From an uncultured Propionibacteriaceae bacterium (GTDB lineage: Bacteria; Actinomycetota; Actinomycetes; Propionibacteriales; Propionibacteriaceae), in NCBI GenBank assembly GCA_902805915.1, contig CADCUO010000005.1, positions 1 through 40,728 of the forward strand: a DNA stretch of 40,728 bases. The letters run 5' to 3'. The position numbers and the translations under genes are program-made. Shown in pieces: positions 11,397 to 19,886 of the stretch (the stretch's first letter is position 1; each line of letters opens with the position of its first letter). The notes beneath the pieces were generated by a model. It was not told the origin of the DNA. It worked only from the letters and a program-made list of their open reading frames with translations, and did not search any database.

Positions 11397-11930
11397 TCAG
11401 ACCTGCTCGCTCGACTCAGCCGCTGCGGGAGCGTCCGCTTCGGCCGGGGCGGAGGCATCAGCTTCAGCCGGGGCAGGAGCATCCGCTTCAGCCGTGGCGG
11501 GAGTGTCGGCTGCGACCGGTGCCTGGGCGGTGCTCTCCTCAGCCTTGGGCTTGTCGGCCCGCCTGGAGATGGCCGCGGTCTGCGGTTCGCTGCCGGCCTC
11601 GGCCAGTGCGGCGTTGAAGAGGTCCAGCTTGCTGCGCTTCCCCTTCTGCGGCTCCACGCCGGAGGGGGTGGTGTCACCGGTGAACTGCTGCCAGTCGCCG
11701 CTCCGCTTGAACAGCGCCACAACGGCCTCGGTCGGCTGGGCGCCAACGGAGAGCCAGTACTGCGCGCGCTCCGAGTTGACCTCGATGAACGACGGGTCGT
11801 TCTTCGGGTGGTACAAACCGATCTCCTCGATCGACCGACCGTCCCGCTTGGTGCGGGCGTCGGCGACGACGATGCGGTAGTGCGGCGACCGGATCTTGCC
11901 CAGTCGCTTCAGTCGAATCTTGACAGCCAC
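11397..11930 (-). CDS. rpsP: 30S ribosomal protein S16 with long Ala/Glu-rich C-terminal extension
   Basis: GTG start at 11930 gives (M)[45 protein letters not shown]. The 12002 start in the ORF track is over-extended. Confidence 0.95.
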   Translation of the reverse strand: MAVKIRLKRLGKIRSPHYRIVVADARTKRDGRSIEEIGLYHPKNDPSFIEVNSERAQYWLSVGAQPTEAVVALFKRSGDWQQFTGDTTPSGVEPQKGKRSKLDLFNAALAEAGSEPQTAAISRRADKPKAEESTAQAPVAADTPATAEADAPAPAEADASAPAEADAPAAAESSEQV

Positions 11931-12129
11931 GTGTGTGGTTACTCCTGTACGGGATATGCCTGGGATCGTCACCCAGTCATGAAACGGGTGAAATCGCTGC
12001 ACCTAGGGTGGGGAACACCACAGCCAGCGACTTCGGATGGATCCGACCGTGCAGCGATGAGAGGGCACCACACGGGACAGACGCGCCGACCATTCTGCCA
12101 GAGTTGACCGGCTGAGGGCCAACTGAGAC

Positions 12130-12984
12130 TCAGCTGGTGATGTCTTTGCGCAGGAAGTGCCACACCGCCAGCCCGATGAGCACCACCGCGTAGCCGACCG
12201 ACCACAGCGCTCCGGTCACCATGTCGGAGTAGTCCACAGTCGCCGACAGTGCGTCCGCCCAGGCATACGCGTAATGCCCGGGCAGACCTTCCCGGATGCC
12301 GCCGAGCGCGGTGATGGAGTCCAGGATGGCTGACAGGATCATCAGCAGCACCGCCCCGCCGACGGCCGCGAGCGGCGCGTCGGTCCAGACGCCGAGCGCG
12401 AACGCGAACGACGCCACCACCAACAGGCTGACCAGCAGGTAGCCGGTGATGAGCAGGAGCCGCCAGCCGAACTCGGGCCAACCGATCTGCTCGCCGGTGG
12501 GACCGACATACGGGCCCCACCCGTACGCCAGGCCGCCGACCAGCAACGTCCAGGCCGGCAGCAGCACCAGCGCGGCAATGGAGAACAGGCCGGCGACGAT
12601 CAGCTTCTGCCTGAGCAGCCGCTCGCGCGGGACGGGCGCAGCGAGGAGGTATCGCAAACTGGACCAGCTGGCCTCCGAGGGAACGGTGTCGCCGGCGAAC
12701 AGCGCGACCACCACGATCAGCAAGAAGCTGGTGGAGGCGAACAGGGCGAAGACGACCAGGTTGGCACCGCTCTCCTGTGCCAGGTCGACGAAACCGCGGG
12801 CGCCGGAGTCGCTCTCGTCGTCGCCGAGCGCGAAGGCTCCGAGCAAGATCAGCGGCAGGGCCAGCACAACCAGAAAGATGCCCTGGGTGCGGCGTCGCCG
12901 GAGCTGTCGTCTAATCTCAGCCCGCAACGGCAGCGCCTTGGCCGCGGGCCGTGCCGGAGACCGAGCCGCGAAGCGGTCAGGCAT
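12130..12984 (-). CDS. ABC-2-type transporter permease
   Basis: About six hydrophobic segments; ATG at 12984 overlaps the 3' end of the upstream ABC-ATPase fusion (stop 12979..12977). Confidence 0.82.
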   Translation of the reverse strand: MPDRFAARSPARPAAKALPLRAEIRRQLRRRRTQGIFLVVLALPLILLGAFALGDDESDSGARGFVDLAQESGANLVVFALFASTSFLLIVVVALFAGDTVPSEASWSSLRYLLAAPVPRERLLRQKLIVAGLFSIAALVLLPAWTLLVGGLAYGWGPYVGPTGEQIGWPEFGWRLLLITGYLLVSLLVVASFAFALGVWTDAPLAAVGGAVLLMILSAILDSITALGGIREGLPGHYAYAWADALSATVDYSDMVTGALWSVGYAVVLIGLAVWHFLRKDITS

Positions 12985-15862
12985 GGCTTGGCCCCGCAGC
13001 GGCGCGGTCGAGCTCAGCTGCACTGGGAGCGTCCGTGGCGTCCGTGTCTTGTCCGGGCGGACCTACCAGGGTGAGGAAGACCTCCTCCAGCTGGCGGCGT
13101 CCGTCGACCGACTCGATCGGCTGGCCGGCCTCCACCAGCCGAGCAACCAGATCTGCCCGGGGCACGTTCCCCGTTGCTCGGATGACTCCGTCCTCGACCA
13201 GGGTGTCGACTCCCTGCCGGCGCAGGATTGCCGCAGCGGCCTCCGGGTCCCCGCTGGCCCCCAGCCGGATCAGCGTGACGTCGTCACTGGCGGTCAGCTC
13301 CGCCATCGACCCCGTCAGGATCACGGTGCCCCGGTGCATCACCACCACGTGGCTGCAGGTCTGCTCCACCTCCGACAGCAGGTGGCTGGAGACGACCACG
13401 GTCCGCCCGCTGGCGGCGTACTCGGCCAGCACCGAACGCATCGCCTTGATCTGCGGCGGGTCGAGGCCGTTGGTCGGTTCGTCCAGCAGCAGCAGCGACG
13501 GAAGCCCGAGCATGGCCTGGGCGATGCCGAGCCGCTGCCGCATCCCCTGGCTGTAGCCGCGAACCCGGCGGTGGATCGCCGACCCCAGCCCGGCAATCTC
13601 CAGTGCCTCCTCCAGAAGAGCCTCCTCAGCGGGGCGACCTGTGGCCTGCCAATACGCCTCCAGGTTCGCGTATCCGCTCAGGTGCGGCAGGAAGCCGGGC
13701 CCCTCGATGAACGCCCCCACCGAGCCGAGGACGTCGGCGCCGGGATGGACAAGCTGGCCGTGGACATAGACGGCACCGGAGTCTGGACGGATCAGGCCCA
13801 CGAGCATCCGCATGGTGGTGGTCTTGCCGGCGCCGTTCGGGCCGAGCAGCCCGACCACCTGGCCAGCCGCTGCGGCGAAGGAGACGCCGTCGACAGCGCG
13901 GAACCCGTCACCGTAGGTCTTGGTCAGGTCCTGCACCAGCAACGGGATATCCCGCAGGTCGTCGCGGGGATGGGCGCTACGCCGACGGAGCCACAGGAGC
14001 ACCATCGCACCGATCCCGACCAATAGCAGCGCGGCGACGACCACGACCAGCGGTAGCGGGACGTTCAAAGTGGACGCCGCCAGTGTGGTGCCCGGCAGCC
14101 GCGGCAGCACGAGCTCCCGAGGTCCGGTCAGGTCCACTCGGTACACCCTGGTCGCGGCCGGTACGGCGTAGGCCTGGTCGGTGCTGGACACCACAACCTG
14201 CAGCCGGTGCCCCACCGGAACCTGATGTGCCACCGGCGGGAGCGCGATCCGTACGTTCTGCGGCGTGTTGGGGCGGAGTCCTTCCAGGTACACCGGTGAC
14301 AGCGCCAATCCGGGGAGGACCGCCGTAGCGGGGGCGGCAGGAGCGCCGTCGGTCGCGACGGTGTCCGGACCGAGGTCCCACAGGGAGACGAACACGGAAG
14401 CCTGTCCAGCAGATGAGGTCAGGGTCAGCTCGACGCTGCCGCTGCCGGCCAGGGTGACCGGCTCGGTCACCGGTGCTGTGGTGAACGTGGCCGACTGCCC
14501 TGGCAGCACTCCGAGGGCGTATCCGCCGACGCCGGACACGCCGCCCAGCGCTCCACCGGTGCCCGGCAGGTTGGTCAGCGCGGCCGGTGTCCCACCCGGT
14601 GGGGAGAGCAAGGTCTGCGCCGTCCCGGTCAGCGGATACGTCTGGCTCTGCACCGCCAGCTCCCGGCCGGGATAGCTGGCCGTGGCCAGCACTTGCGGTT
14701 CCTCGTCCCGGTCTCGAGCCACCAGCGATGTCCGTGGCACCGCCACCCGGAAGGAGGTGTCCGGAGCGGAGCCGTCCTTTTTCAGGTACCGGCCGAACCA
14801 CGCCTGCATGTCGGGCAGCAGCGAGTCGAGGTCGATCTCGGTGTCGTGTCCGCCGTCCACCCAGGCCATCGCGGCCGGCGTGGTCTTGGGCAGGCCGCGC
14901 AGGTTGGCGTCCGCGTGGTCGAGCGGGAACAAGGTGTCGTCCTCACCCTGGATCAGCAAGGTCGGTGCTGTGATGGCGGAGAGCAGCCGGTCCGGGTTGG
15001 ACCGGTTCAGCAGCGTGATCAGGGAGGGGTCGGGTCGGCCGGACTCGGCGGTACGGAGGTAGCCGCGGCACAGCTCAGCAGTGAACCGGCCGCAGACGGC
15101 GGGACTGGAGCCGCCGCCTGCAGCTTGGTCCTGGTCTGCTGAGGAGGAGCTGCGACCGCCGGCGCCGAGGAAGAACAGCGACGCCCACCGCTGCTTGAAC
15201 ACCCCGGTCTGCGGCACCGAGCGCACCTCAGCCAGCGAGGCCGGCGGCGCGGTCACCGCGTACTGCGGGAACAGGGCGTGGCTGAGGCGATTCCAGGTGA
15301 AGGCCGGAGCGATGGCGTCGACCCGGGGGTCGAGGCCGGCTGCCAGCAGGGATATGGCGCCACCGTACGAGGCGCCGGCGAAGCCGATCACCGGGTCGCC
15401 GGCCTCCTTGACCACCTCGGCGCGGGCCGCTGCGAGGTCGACCACCCTGCGGGCGTCCGCACCCTCGAACGCCGGGTCGTTGAGGTGGATCCGGCCGCCG
15501 GAGGCACCGAACCCGCGGGCGGTGTAGGTGATCACCGTGTAGCCGTCCCGGGCCAGGGAACGACCGATGGCCGCGCTGTCGATCTTGGTGCCGCCGAAGC
15601 CGTGGGCCAGCACCACCGCCGGTTTCGCGACCGCCGCGTCGGTGGTGAGAAGTGAGACGTCGAGCTGGACCTGTTGGCCGTCCGGCTCCGCGGCGCCGGT
15701 GATCTGTAGCTCCGTCTCGGTGACTGTGAGCTCGTGGTCATCGGCGGCAGCGGCGGAGGGGATCCAGGCGAGCATCACCGCTGCCAGAGCCGCTGCCACC
15801 GCCCGGTGGCAGCGGTTCCGGCGTGGGACCCGGCGGCTCCGGCTAGCCAACGAGGGCGCCAC
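12977..15862 (-). CDS. Secreted alpha/beta hydrolase (CocE/X-Pro dipeptidyl-peptidase-like) fused through one TM helix to a DrrA-type ABC transporter ATPase
   Basis: Signal peptide RAVAAALAAVMLAWIPSAAAADD; LAHGFGG; nucleophile GASYGG; QGEDDTLFP; GGHDTE; X-Pro-like C-terminal beta domain; TM LPLVVVVAALLLVGIGAMVLLWLRRR (about 13985-14065); ABC GPNGAGKTT, YSQGMRQRLGIAQAM, LLLLDEPTNGLDPP, VVSSHLLSEVE. Confidence 0.9.
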   Translation of the reverse strand: MAPSLASRSRRVPRRNRCHRAVAAALAAVMLAWIPSAAAADDHELTVTETELQITGAAEPDGQQVQLDVSLLTTDAAVAKPAVVLAHGFGGTKIDSAAIGRSLARDGYTVITYTARGFGASGGRIHLNDPAFEGADARRVVDLAAARAEVVKEAGDPVIGFAGASYGGAISLLAAGLDPRVDAIAPAFTWNRLSHALFPQYAVTAPPASLAEVRSVPQTGVFKQRWASLFFLGAGGRSSSSADQDQAAGGGSSPAVCGRFTAELCRGYLRTAESGRPDPSLITLLNRSNPDRLLSAITAPTLLIQGEDDTLFPLDHADANLRGLPKTTPAAMAWVDGGHDTEIDLDSLLPDMQAWFGRYLKKDGSAPDTSFRVAVPRTSLVARDRDEEPQVLATASYPGRELAVQSQTYPLTGTAQTLLSPPGGTPAALTNLPGTGGALGGVSGVGGYALGVLPGQSATFTTAPVTEPVTLAGSGSVELTLTSSAGQASVFVSLWDLGPDTVATDGAPAAPATAVLPGLALSPVYLEGLRPNTPQNVRIALPPVAHQVPVGHRLQVVVSSTDQAYAVPAATRVYRVDLTGPRELVLPRLPGTTLAASTLNVPLPLVVVVAALLLVGIGAMVLLWLRRRSAHPRDDLRDIPLLVQDLTKTYGDGFRAVDGVSFAAAAGQVVGLLGPNGAGKTTTMRMLVGLIRPDSGAVYVHGQLVHPGADVLGSVGAFIEGPGFLPHLSGYANLEAYWQATGRPAEEALLEEALEIAGLGSAIHRRVRGYSQGMRQRLGIAQAMLGLPSLLLLDEPTNGLDPPQIKAMRSVLAEYAASGRTVVVSSHLLSEVEQTCSHVVVMHRGTVILTGSMAELTASDDVTLIRLGASGDPEAAAAILRRQGVDTLVEDGVIRATGNVPRADLVARLVEAGQPIESVDGRRQLEEVFLTLVGPPGQDTDATDAPSAAELDRAAAGPSHA

Positions 15863-16958
15863 GGAGGATCACGTGCGACGGCCGGCGGAGGATTCCGAGG
15901 TCGACCCGAGGGTCGCTGCCGAAGACGACCAGGTCTGCCGACACACCATCGCAGAGCGTGTCGGGTTGGCCGAGCCAGCGCCGCGCCCGCCACGACCCGG
16001 CACCAAGGGCGTACTCGGGGGAACAGAACTGTGCCATTGCGGCCATTTCCGACCCAACCAGACCGTGCGGCTGGTATCCGCCGGCGTCGGTGCCTGCGTA
16101 CATCGGTACGCCGGCGTCCAGGGCCTGCCCGAAGCGCTCCAGCCGACCGGCGTACAACGAGCGCATGTGCTTGGCGTACGCCGGGAACTTGGCCTCCCCT
16201 GCGGCTGCGAACGACTCGAAGTTCTCCAGCTGGATCATGGTGGGCACCAGCGCTACCTGTCGGTCCGCCATGGTGGCGATGCTGGCGTCGGTCAGACCGG
16301 TGCCGTGCTCGATCCCGTCGATGCCGGCAGCGACAAGCTCAGCCAACGCCTGCTCACCGAAGACGTGCGCGGTGACCCGCGCCCCGAGCTCGTGCGCGCG
16401 GGTGATGGCGGCCGTGGCCACATGTTGGGGCCACAGCGGAGCGAGGTCCCCGGTGTCTCGGTCGATCCAGTCGCCGACAAGCTTGACCCAGCCGTCACCG
16501 GCGGCGGCCTGACGCTCGACAGCGGTGACCAGCTGGTCTGGCTCCACCTCGTCGCCATAGTGACGGATGTAGCGCCGAGGCCTGGCTATGTGCCGGCCTG
16601 CCCTGATGATCCGGGGCAGGTCCACCCGGTCATCGATCCAGCGGGTGTCGGCCGGCGACCCGGCGTCTCGGAGCAGCAGCGCCCCGGCGTCCCGGTCGGC
16701 CACCGCCTGCGCCTCCGAGGTCTCGTCCGGCACTGCTCCGGCGGCGTCCAGACCCACGTGGCAGTGCGCGTCGACCAGGCCGGGCAGGATGAACCCGTCC
16801 GCGACGATGGTTTCGGCGTCTGCCACCGGCTCCGTCCGGACCACACCGTCCACCACCCAGATGTCTCGGCGCTCGCCGTCGGGCAGCACCGTCCCGCTGA
16901 GATGCAGTCGGGGCAGTTGCCGTCGGGACAGGCGCGATCGGGGCCCGGTCACCGGCAC
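15843..16958 (-). CDS. Amidohydrolase family protein (imidazolonepropionase/prolidase-like metal-dependent hydrolase)
   Basis: ILPGLVDAHCHVGLDAAG (HxH), VTAHVFGEQALAELVAAGIDGIEHGTGL, MYAGTDAGGYQPHGLVGSEM. Confidence 0.88.
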   Translation of the reverse strand: MPVTGPRSRLSRRQLPRLHLSGTVLPDGERRDIWVVDGVVRTEPVADAETIVADGFILPGLVDAHCHVGLDAAGAVPDETSEAQAVADRDAGALLLRDAGSPADTRWIDDRVDLPRIIRAGRHIARPRRYIRHYGDEVEPDQLVTAVERQAAAGDGWVKLVGDWIDRDTGDLAPLWPQHVATAAITRAHELGARVTAHVFGEQALAELVAAGIDGIEHGTGLTDASIATMADRQVALVPTMIQLENFESFAAAGEAKFPAYAKHMRSLYAGRLERFGQALDAGVPMYAGTDAGGYQPHGLVGSEMAAMAQFCSPEYALGAGSWRARRWLGQPDTLCDGVSADLVVFGSDPRVDLGILRRPSHVILRGALVG

Positions 16959-16967
16959 GAGATCGCG

Positions 16968-18536
16968 TTACTTGCCCGAGTTGCCCAGCATCTTGCGCAG
17001 CTCGGGTGGCAGCTCGAAGTCGCCGATGGCCTGTTCCAGCTCCCGTTGGTCCAAGTCTGCAGCGCCGAATGCCGCGGCAGGGTTGGCGGCGGGGATTGCT
17101 GCCTGGGCTGGTGCGTTCCGCTTCGCCGGGTTGCCGGAGACCTTACGGCCACCCTTTTTCTTCGGCTGCTGCTTGCCCTGGCGGGCCTTGCCCCCACCAC
17201 TCCCGGGAAGTCCGGGCATCCCGGGCATCCGGCCGGAGGCCAGCGAGGTCATCATCTTGCGCGCCTCGAAGAACCGGTTGACCAGGCTGTTGACCTCCGA
17301 CACCTCAACGCCGGCGCCCTTGGCGATCCTGGCCCGGCGTGAGCCGTCGATGATCTTGGGGTTGTCGCGCTCCGTCGGTGTCATGGAGTGGATGATCGCC
17401 TCGATCCGGTCCACGTCACGCTCGTCGATGTTGTTGATCTGCTCCTTCATCTCCCCCATGCCGGGGAGCATGCCGAAGATCTTCGACAACGGACCCATCT
17501 TGCGGACCATCTGCATCTGGGAGAGGAAGTCGGCCAGCCCGAACTCGCCACCCTGACCGGTCAGCTTCGCCGCCGCCTTGGCCGACTGGTCGGCGTCGAA
17601 GCTCTTCTCGGCCTGCTCGATCAGCGTCAGCATGTCGCCCATGCCGAGGATCCGGCTGGCCATCCGGTCCGGGTGGAACAGGTCGAAGTCCTTGAGCTGC
17701 TCACCGTTGGAGGCGAACATGATCGGCCGACCGGTGACGCGGGCGATGGACAGCGCTGCGCCACCGCGAGCGTCGCCGTCAAGCTTGGTCAGCACCACCC
17801 CGTCGAAGCCGACACCCTCGGCGAAGGCCCGGGCGGTGTTCACCGCGTCCTGGCCGATCATCGCGTCGACGACGAACAGCACCTCGTAGGGGTTGACCGC
17901 GTCCCGGATGTCGGCTGCCTGCTGCATCAGGTCGGCGTCGACGCCCAGCCGGCCGGCGGTGTCGACGATGACGACGTCGTACAGCTTGCGCTCGGCTTCC
18001 CGGATGGAGCTGCGCGCCACCGCGACCGGGTCACCGACCCCGTTGCCGGGCTCGGGTGCGTAGACGTGGACGCCGGCCCGGCTTCCCACCACCTGCAGCT
18101 GGGTCACCGCGTTGGGCCGCTGCAGGTCAGAGGCGACCAGCAACGGTGAGTGGCCCTGCTCCTTCAGCCACAGCCCCAGCTTTCCTGCCAAGGTGGTCTT
18201 GCCCGAGCCTTGAAGGCCGGCCAGCATGATCACGGTCGGCGGCCGCTTGGCGTACCTGAGCAGCCGGGTCTCGCCACCGAGGATGGTGACCAGCTCGTCG
18301 TTGACGATCTTGATGATCTGCTGCGCGGGGTTGAGGGCGCCGGACACCTCCGCGCCGCGAGCGCGCTCCTTGACCGCAGCGACGAACTCCTTCACCACAG
18401 CCAGGGCGACATCGGCCTCCAGCAGTGCGATCCGGATCTCCCGACACGTCGCATCGATATCGGCGTCGGAGAGTCGTCCCTTGCCGCGCAGTCCCTTGAA
18501 TGTGGCTGCGAGCCGGTCCTGCAGGGTGTCAAACAC
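16968..18536 (-). CDS. ffh: Signal recognition particle protein Ffh (SRP54)
   Basis: MFDTLQDRLAATFKGLRGKGRLSDADIDAT; GLQGSGKTTLAGKL; DTAGRLGVD; TKLDGDARGG; Met-rich M domain with extended C-terminus. Confidence 0.97.
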   Translation of the reverse strand: MFDTLQDRLAATFKGLRGKGRLSDADIDATCREIRIALLEADVALAVVKEFVAAVKERARGAEVSGALNPAQQIIKIVNDELVTILGGETRLLRYAKRPPTVIMLAGLQGSGKTTLAGKLGLWLKEQGHSPLLVASDLQRPNAVTQLQVVGSRAGVHVYAPEPGNGVGDPVAVARSSIREAERKLYDVVIVDTAGRLGVDADLMQQAADIRDAVNPYEVLFVVDAMIGQDAVNTARAFAEGVGFDGVVLTKLDGDARGGAALSIARVTGRPIMFASNGEQLKDFDLFHPDRMASRILGMGDMLTLIEQAEKSFDADQSAKAAAKLTGQGGEFGLADFLSQMQMVRKMGPLSKIFGMLPGMGEMKEQINNIDERDVDRIEAIIHSMTPTERDNPKIIDGSRRARIAKGAGVEVSEVNSLVNRFFEARKMMTSLASGRMPGMPGLPGSGGGKARQGKQQPKKKGGRKVSGNPAKRNAPAQAAIPAANPAAAFGAADLDQRELEQAIGDFELPPELRKMLGNSGK

Positions 18537-18655
18537 GAGCGAGTCCTTCGGTCATCTCAGCGGGGCGGTAACCCTGCAAGCCTAATCGACCGTCGCGGAT
18601 CCGTTGCCATGGCGGCGAATGCGAGCCCTCGGGTGGTGAGGATTACGGTGACCCG

Positions 18656-19396
18656 GTGAGCTGGATGCATGCGGTTATCGACGTACCGGCCGAGCTGGTG
18701 GCACCTGCTGCGGCTTTCTGGTCACAGGCACTGGGGTGGCGGGCAGGGAGTACCTGGCCGGGGCATCCCGAGCTGCGCAGCTTCGAGCCGGTCGGCGGCC
18801 ACGCGTACGTACACCTGCAGCAGATCGGCGGCCCCGCCCGCACCCATATCGACGTCGAGGTGACCGACCTCGGCCGTGAACGCCGGCGGCTGGTCGAGCT
18901 GGGGGCGACGGTTGGCCAGGCGCAGGACGGATGGCAGCCGATGGCCTCGCCCGGTGCACTCCCCTTCTGCCTGGTCGAGGCCTCCGAGCACGTCGCGCCG
19001 GCTGCGGTGGAGTGGCCCGACGGTCACCGTACCCGGCTGGTCCAGGTCTGCATCGACTCTCCGCCGGGGTTGCACGAGTCCGAGGTGGAGTTCTGGCGGG
19101 CGGCTCTGGGCTGGCGCTGGGTCGGCTCGGACTCTCCGGAGTTCGCCGGAAAGCTGCACGACGACCAGGGGTCCCCGCTCCAGCTGCTGTTCCAGCGGCT
19201 GGACGCCGACGGCGGACCGGTCCGCGCCCATCTTGACCTCGGGTCCAACCAGATCGAGGCGGAGGTCCAGCGGCTGGTAGCGCTGGGCGCGGTCCGGCTC
19301 TGGTCGGGTGACGGCTGGGTGGCGCTGCGGGACCCGGTCGGGATGGTGTTCTGTGTCACCGGCAACTCACCGGATCCCGGCACTGCCCGTGCCTGA
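18656..19396 (+). CDS. VOC family (glyoxalase/bleomycin-resistance-like) protein, two tandem domains
   Basis: Two repeats of MHAVIDVPAELVAPAAAFWSQALGW / VCIDSPPGLHESEVEFWRAALGW with LQQIGGPARTHIDVEV / QRLDADGGPVRAHLDL. Confidence 0.85.
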   Translation: MSWMHAVIDVPAELVAPAAAFWSQALGWRAGSTWPGHPELRSFEPVGGHAYVHLQQIGGPARTHIDVEVTDLGRERRRLVELGATVGQAQDGWQPMASPGALPFCLVEASEHVAPAAVEWPDGHRTRLVQVCIDSPPGLHESEVEFWRAALGWRWVGSDSPEFAGKLHDDQGSPLQLLFQRLDADGGPVRAHLDLGSNQIEAEVQRLVALGAVRLWSGDGWVALRDPVGMVFCVTGNSPDPGTARA

Positions 19397-19886
19397 CTCG
19401 CTGTTGCTGCGACAGCTGGGCTATGACCACCCGGATGCCGTCGCCTTGACCGAGGCAGCCCAGGACCACTACGTCCGGCTGTACGGCGGGTCGGACGACA
19501 ATCCGGTCTCTCCCGCCGACTTCGCTGCGCCGAACGGCAGCTTTCTGATCGGGTACTCAGCCGAGGGCGCCGTCGCCATGGGCGGATGGCGCTTCTTCGC
19601 CGGGCCGTCCCCGATCCCAGCCGAGCGGCCGGCCGAGATCCGGCGCATGTTCGTACGCGAGGACGTCCGCGGCCGCGGGTACGCACGCGCCGTGCTGGCG
19701 GCACTGGAGTACTCCGCCGCGGAAGCCAGCGCCGACGTCATCATCCTGGAGACCGGCACGCCCCAGGTCGACGCGATCGGGCTCTACCGCTCAGCCGGGT
19801 ACCTGGACGTGCCGAGGTTCGGGCACTACGCCGACTCCGACCTCGCGGTGCACCTCGGCAAGATCCTCAGTGGCGGTTGTTCGTGA
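19389..19886 (+). CDS. GNAT family N-acetyltransferase
   Basis: GTG start at 19389 overlaps the VOC stop; EIRRMFVREDVRGRGYARAVLAALEYSA acetyl-CoA motif; QVDAIGLYRSAGYLDVPRFGHY C-terminal motif. Confidence 0.88.
   Translation: MPDSLLLRQLGYDHPDAVALTEAAQDHYVRLYGGSDDNPVSPADFAAPNGSFLIGYSAEGAVAMGGWRFFAGPSPIPAERPAEIRRMFVREDVRGRGYARAVLAALEYSAAEASADVIILETGTPQVDAIGLYRSAGYLDVPRFGHYADSDLAVHLGKILSGGCS

Noticed and set aside
12119-12139. Palindrome ccaactgag/ctcagctgg near the permease stop
   Set aside because: Short stem with a mismatch overlapping coding sequence; not convincing as a terminator.
15567-17342. 591-aa + strand ORF
   Set aside because: Antisense shadow of the hydrolase fusion and amidohydrolase; no recognisable domain.
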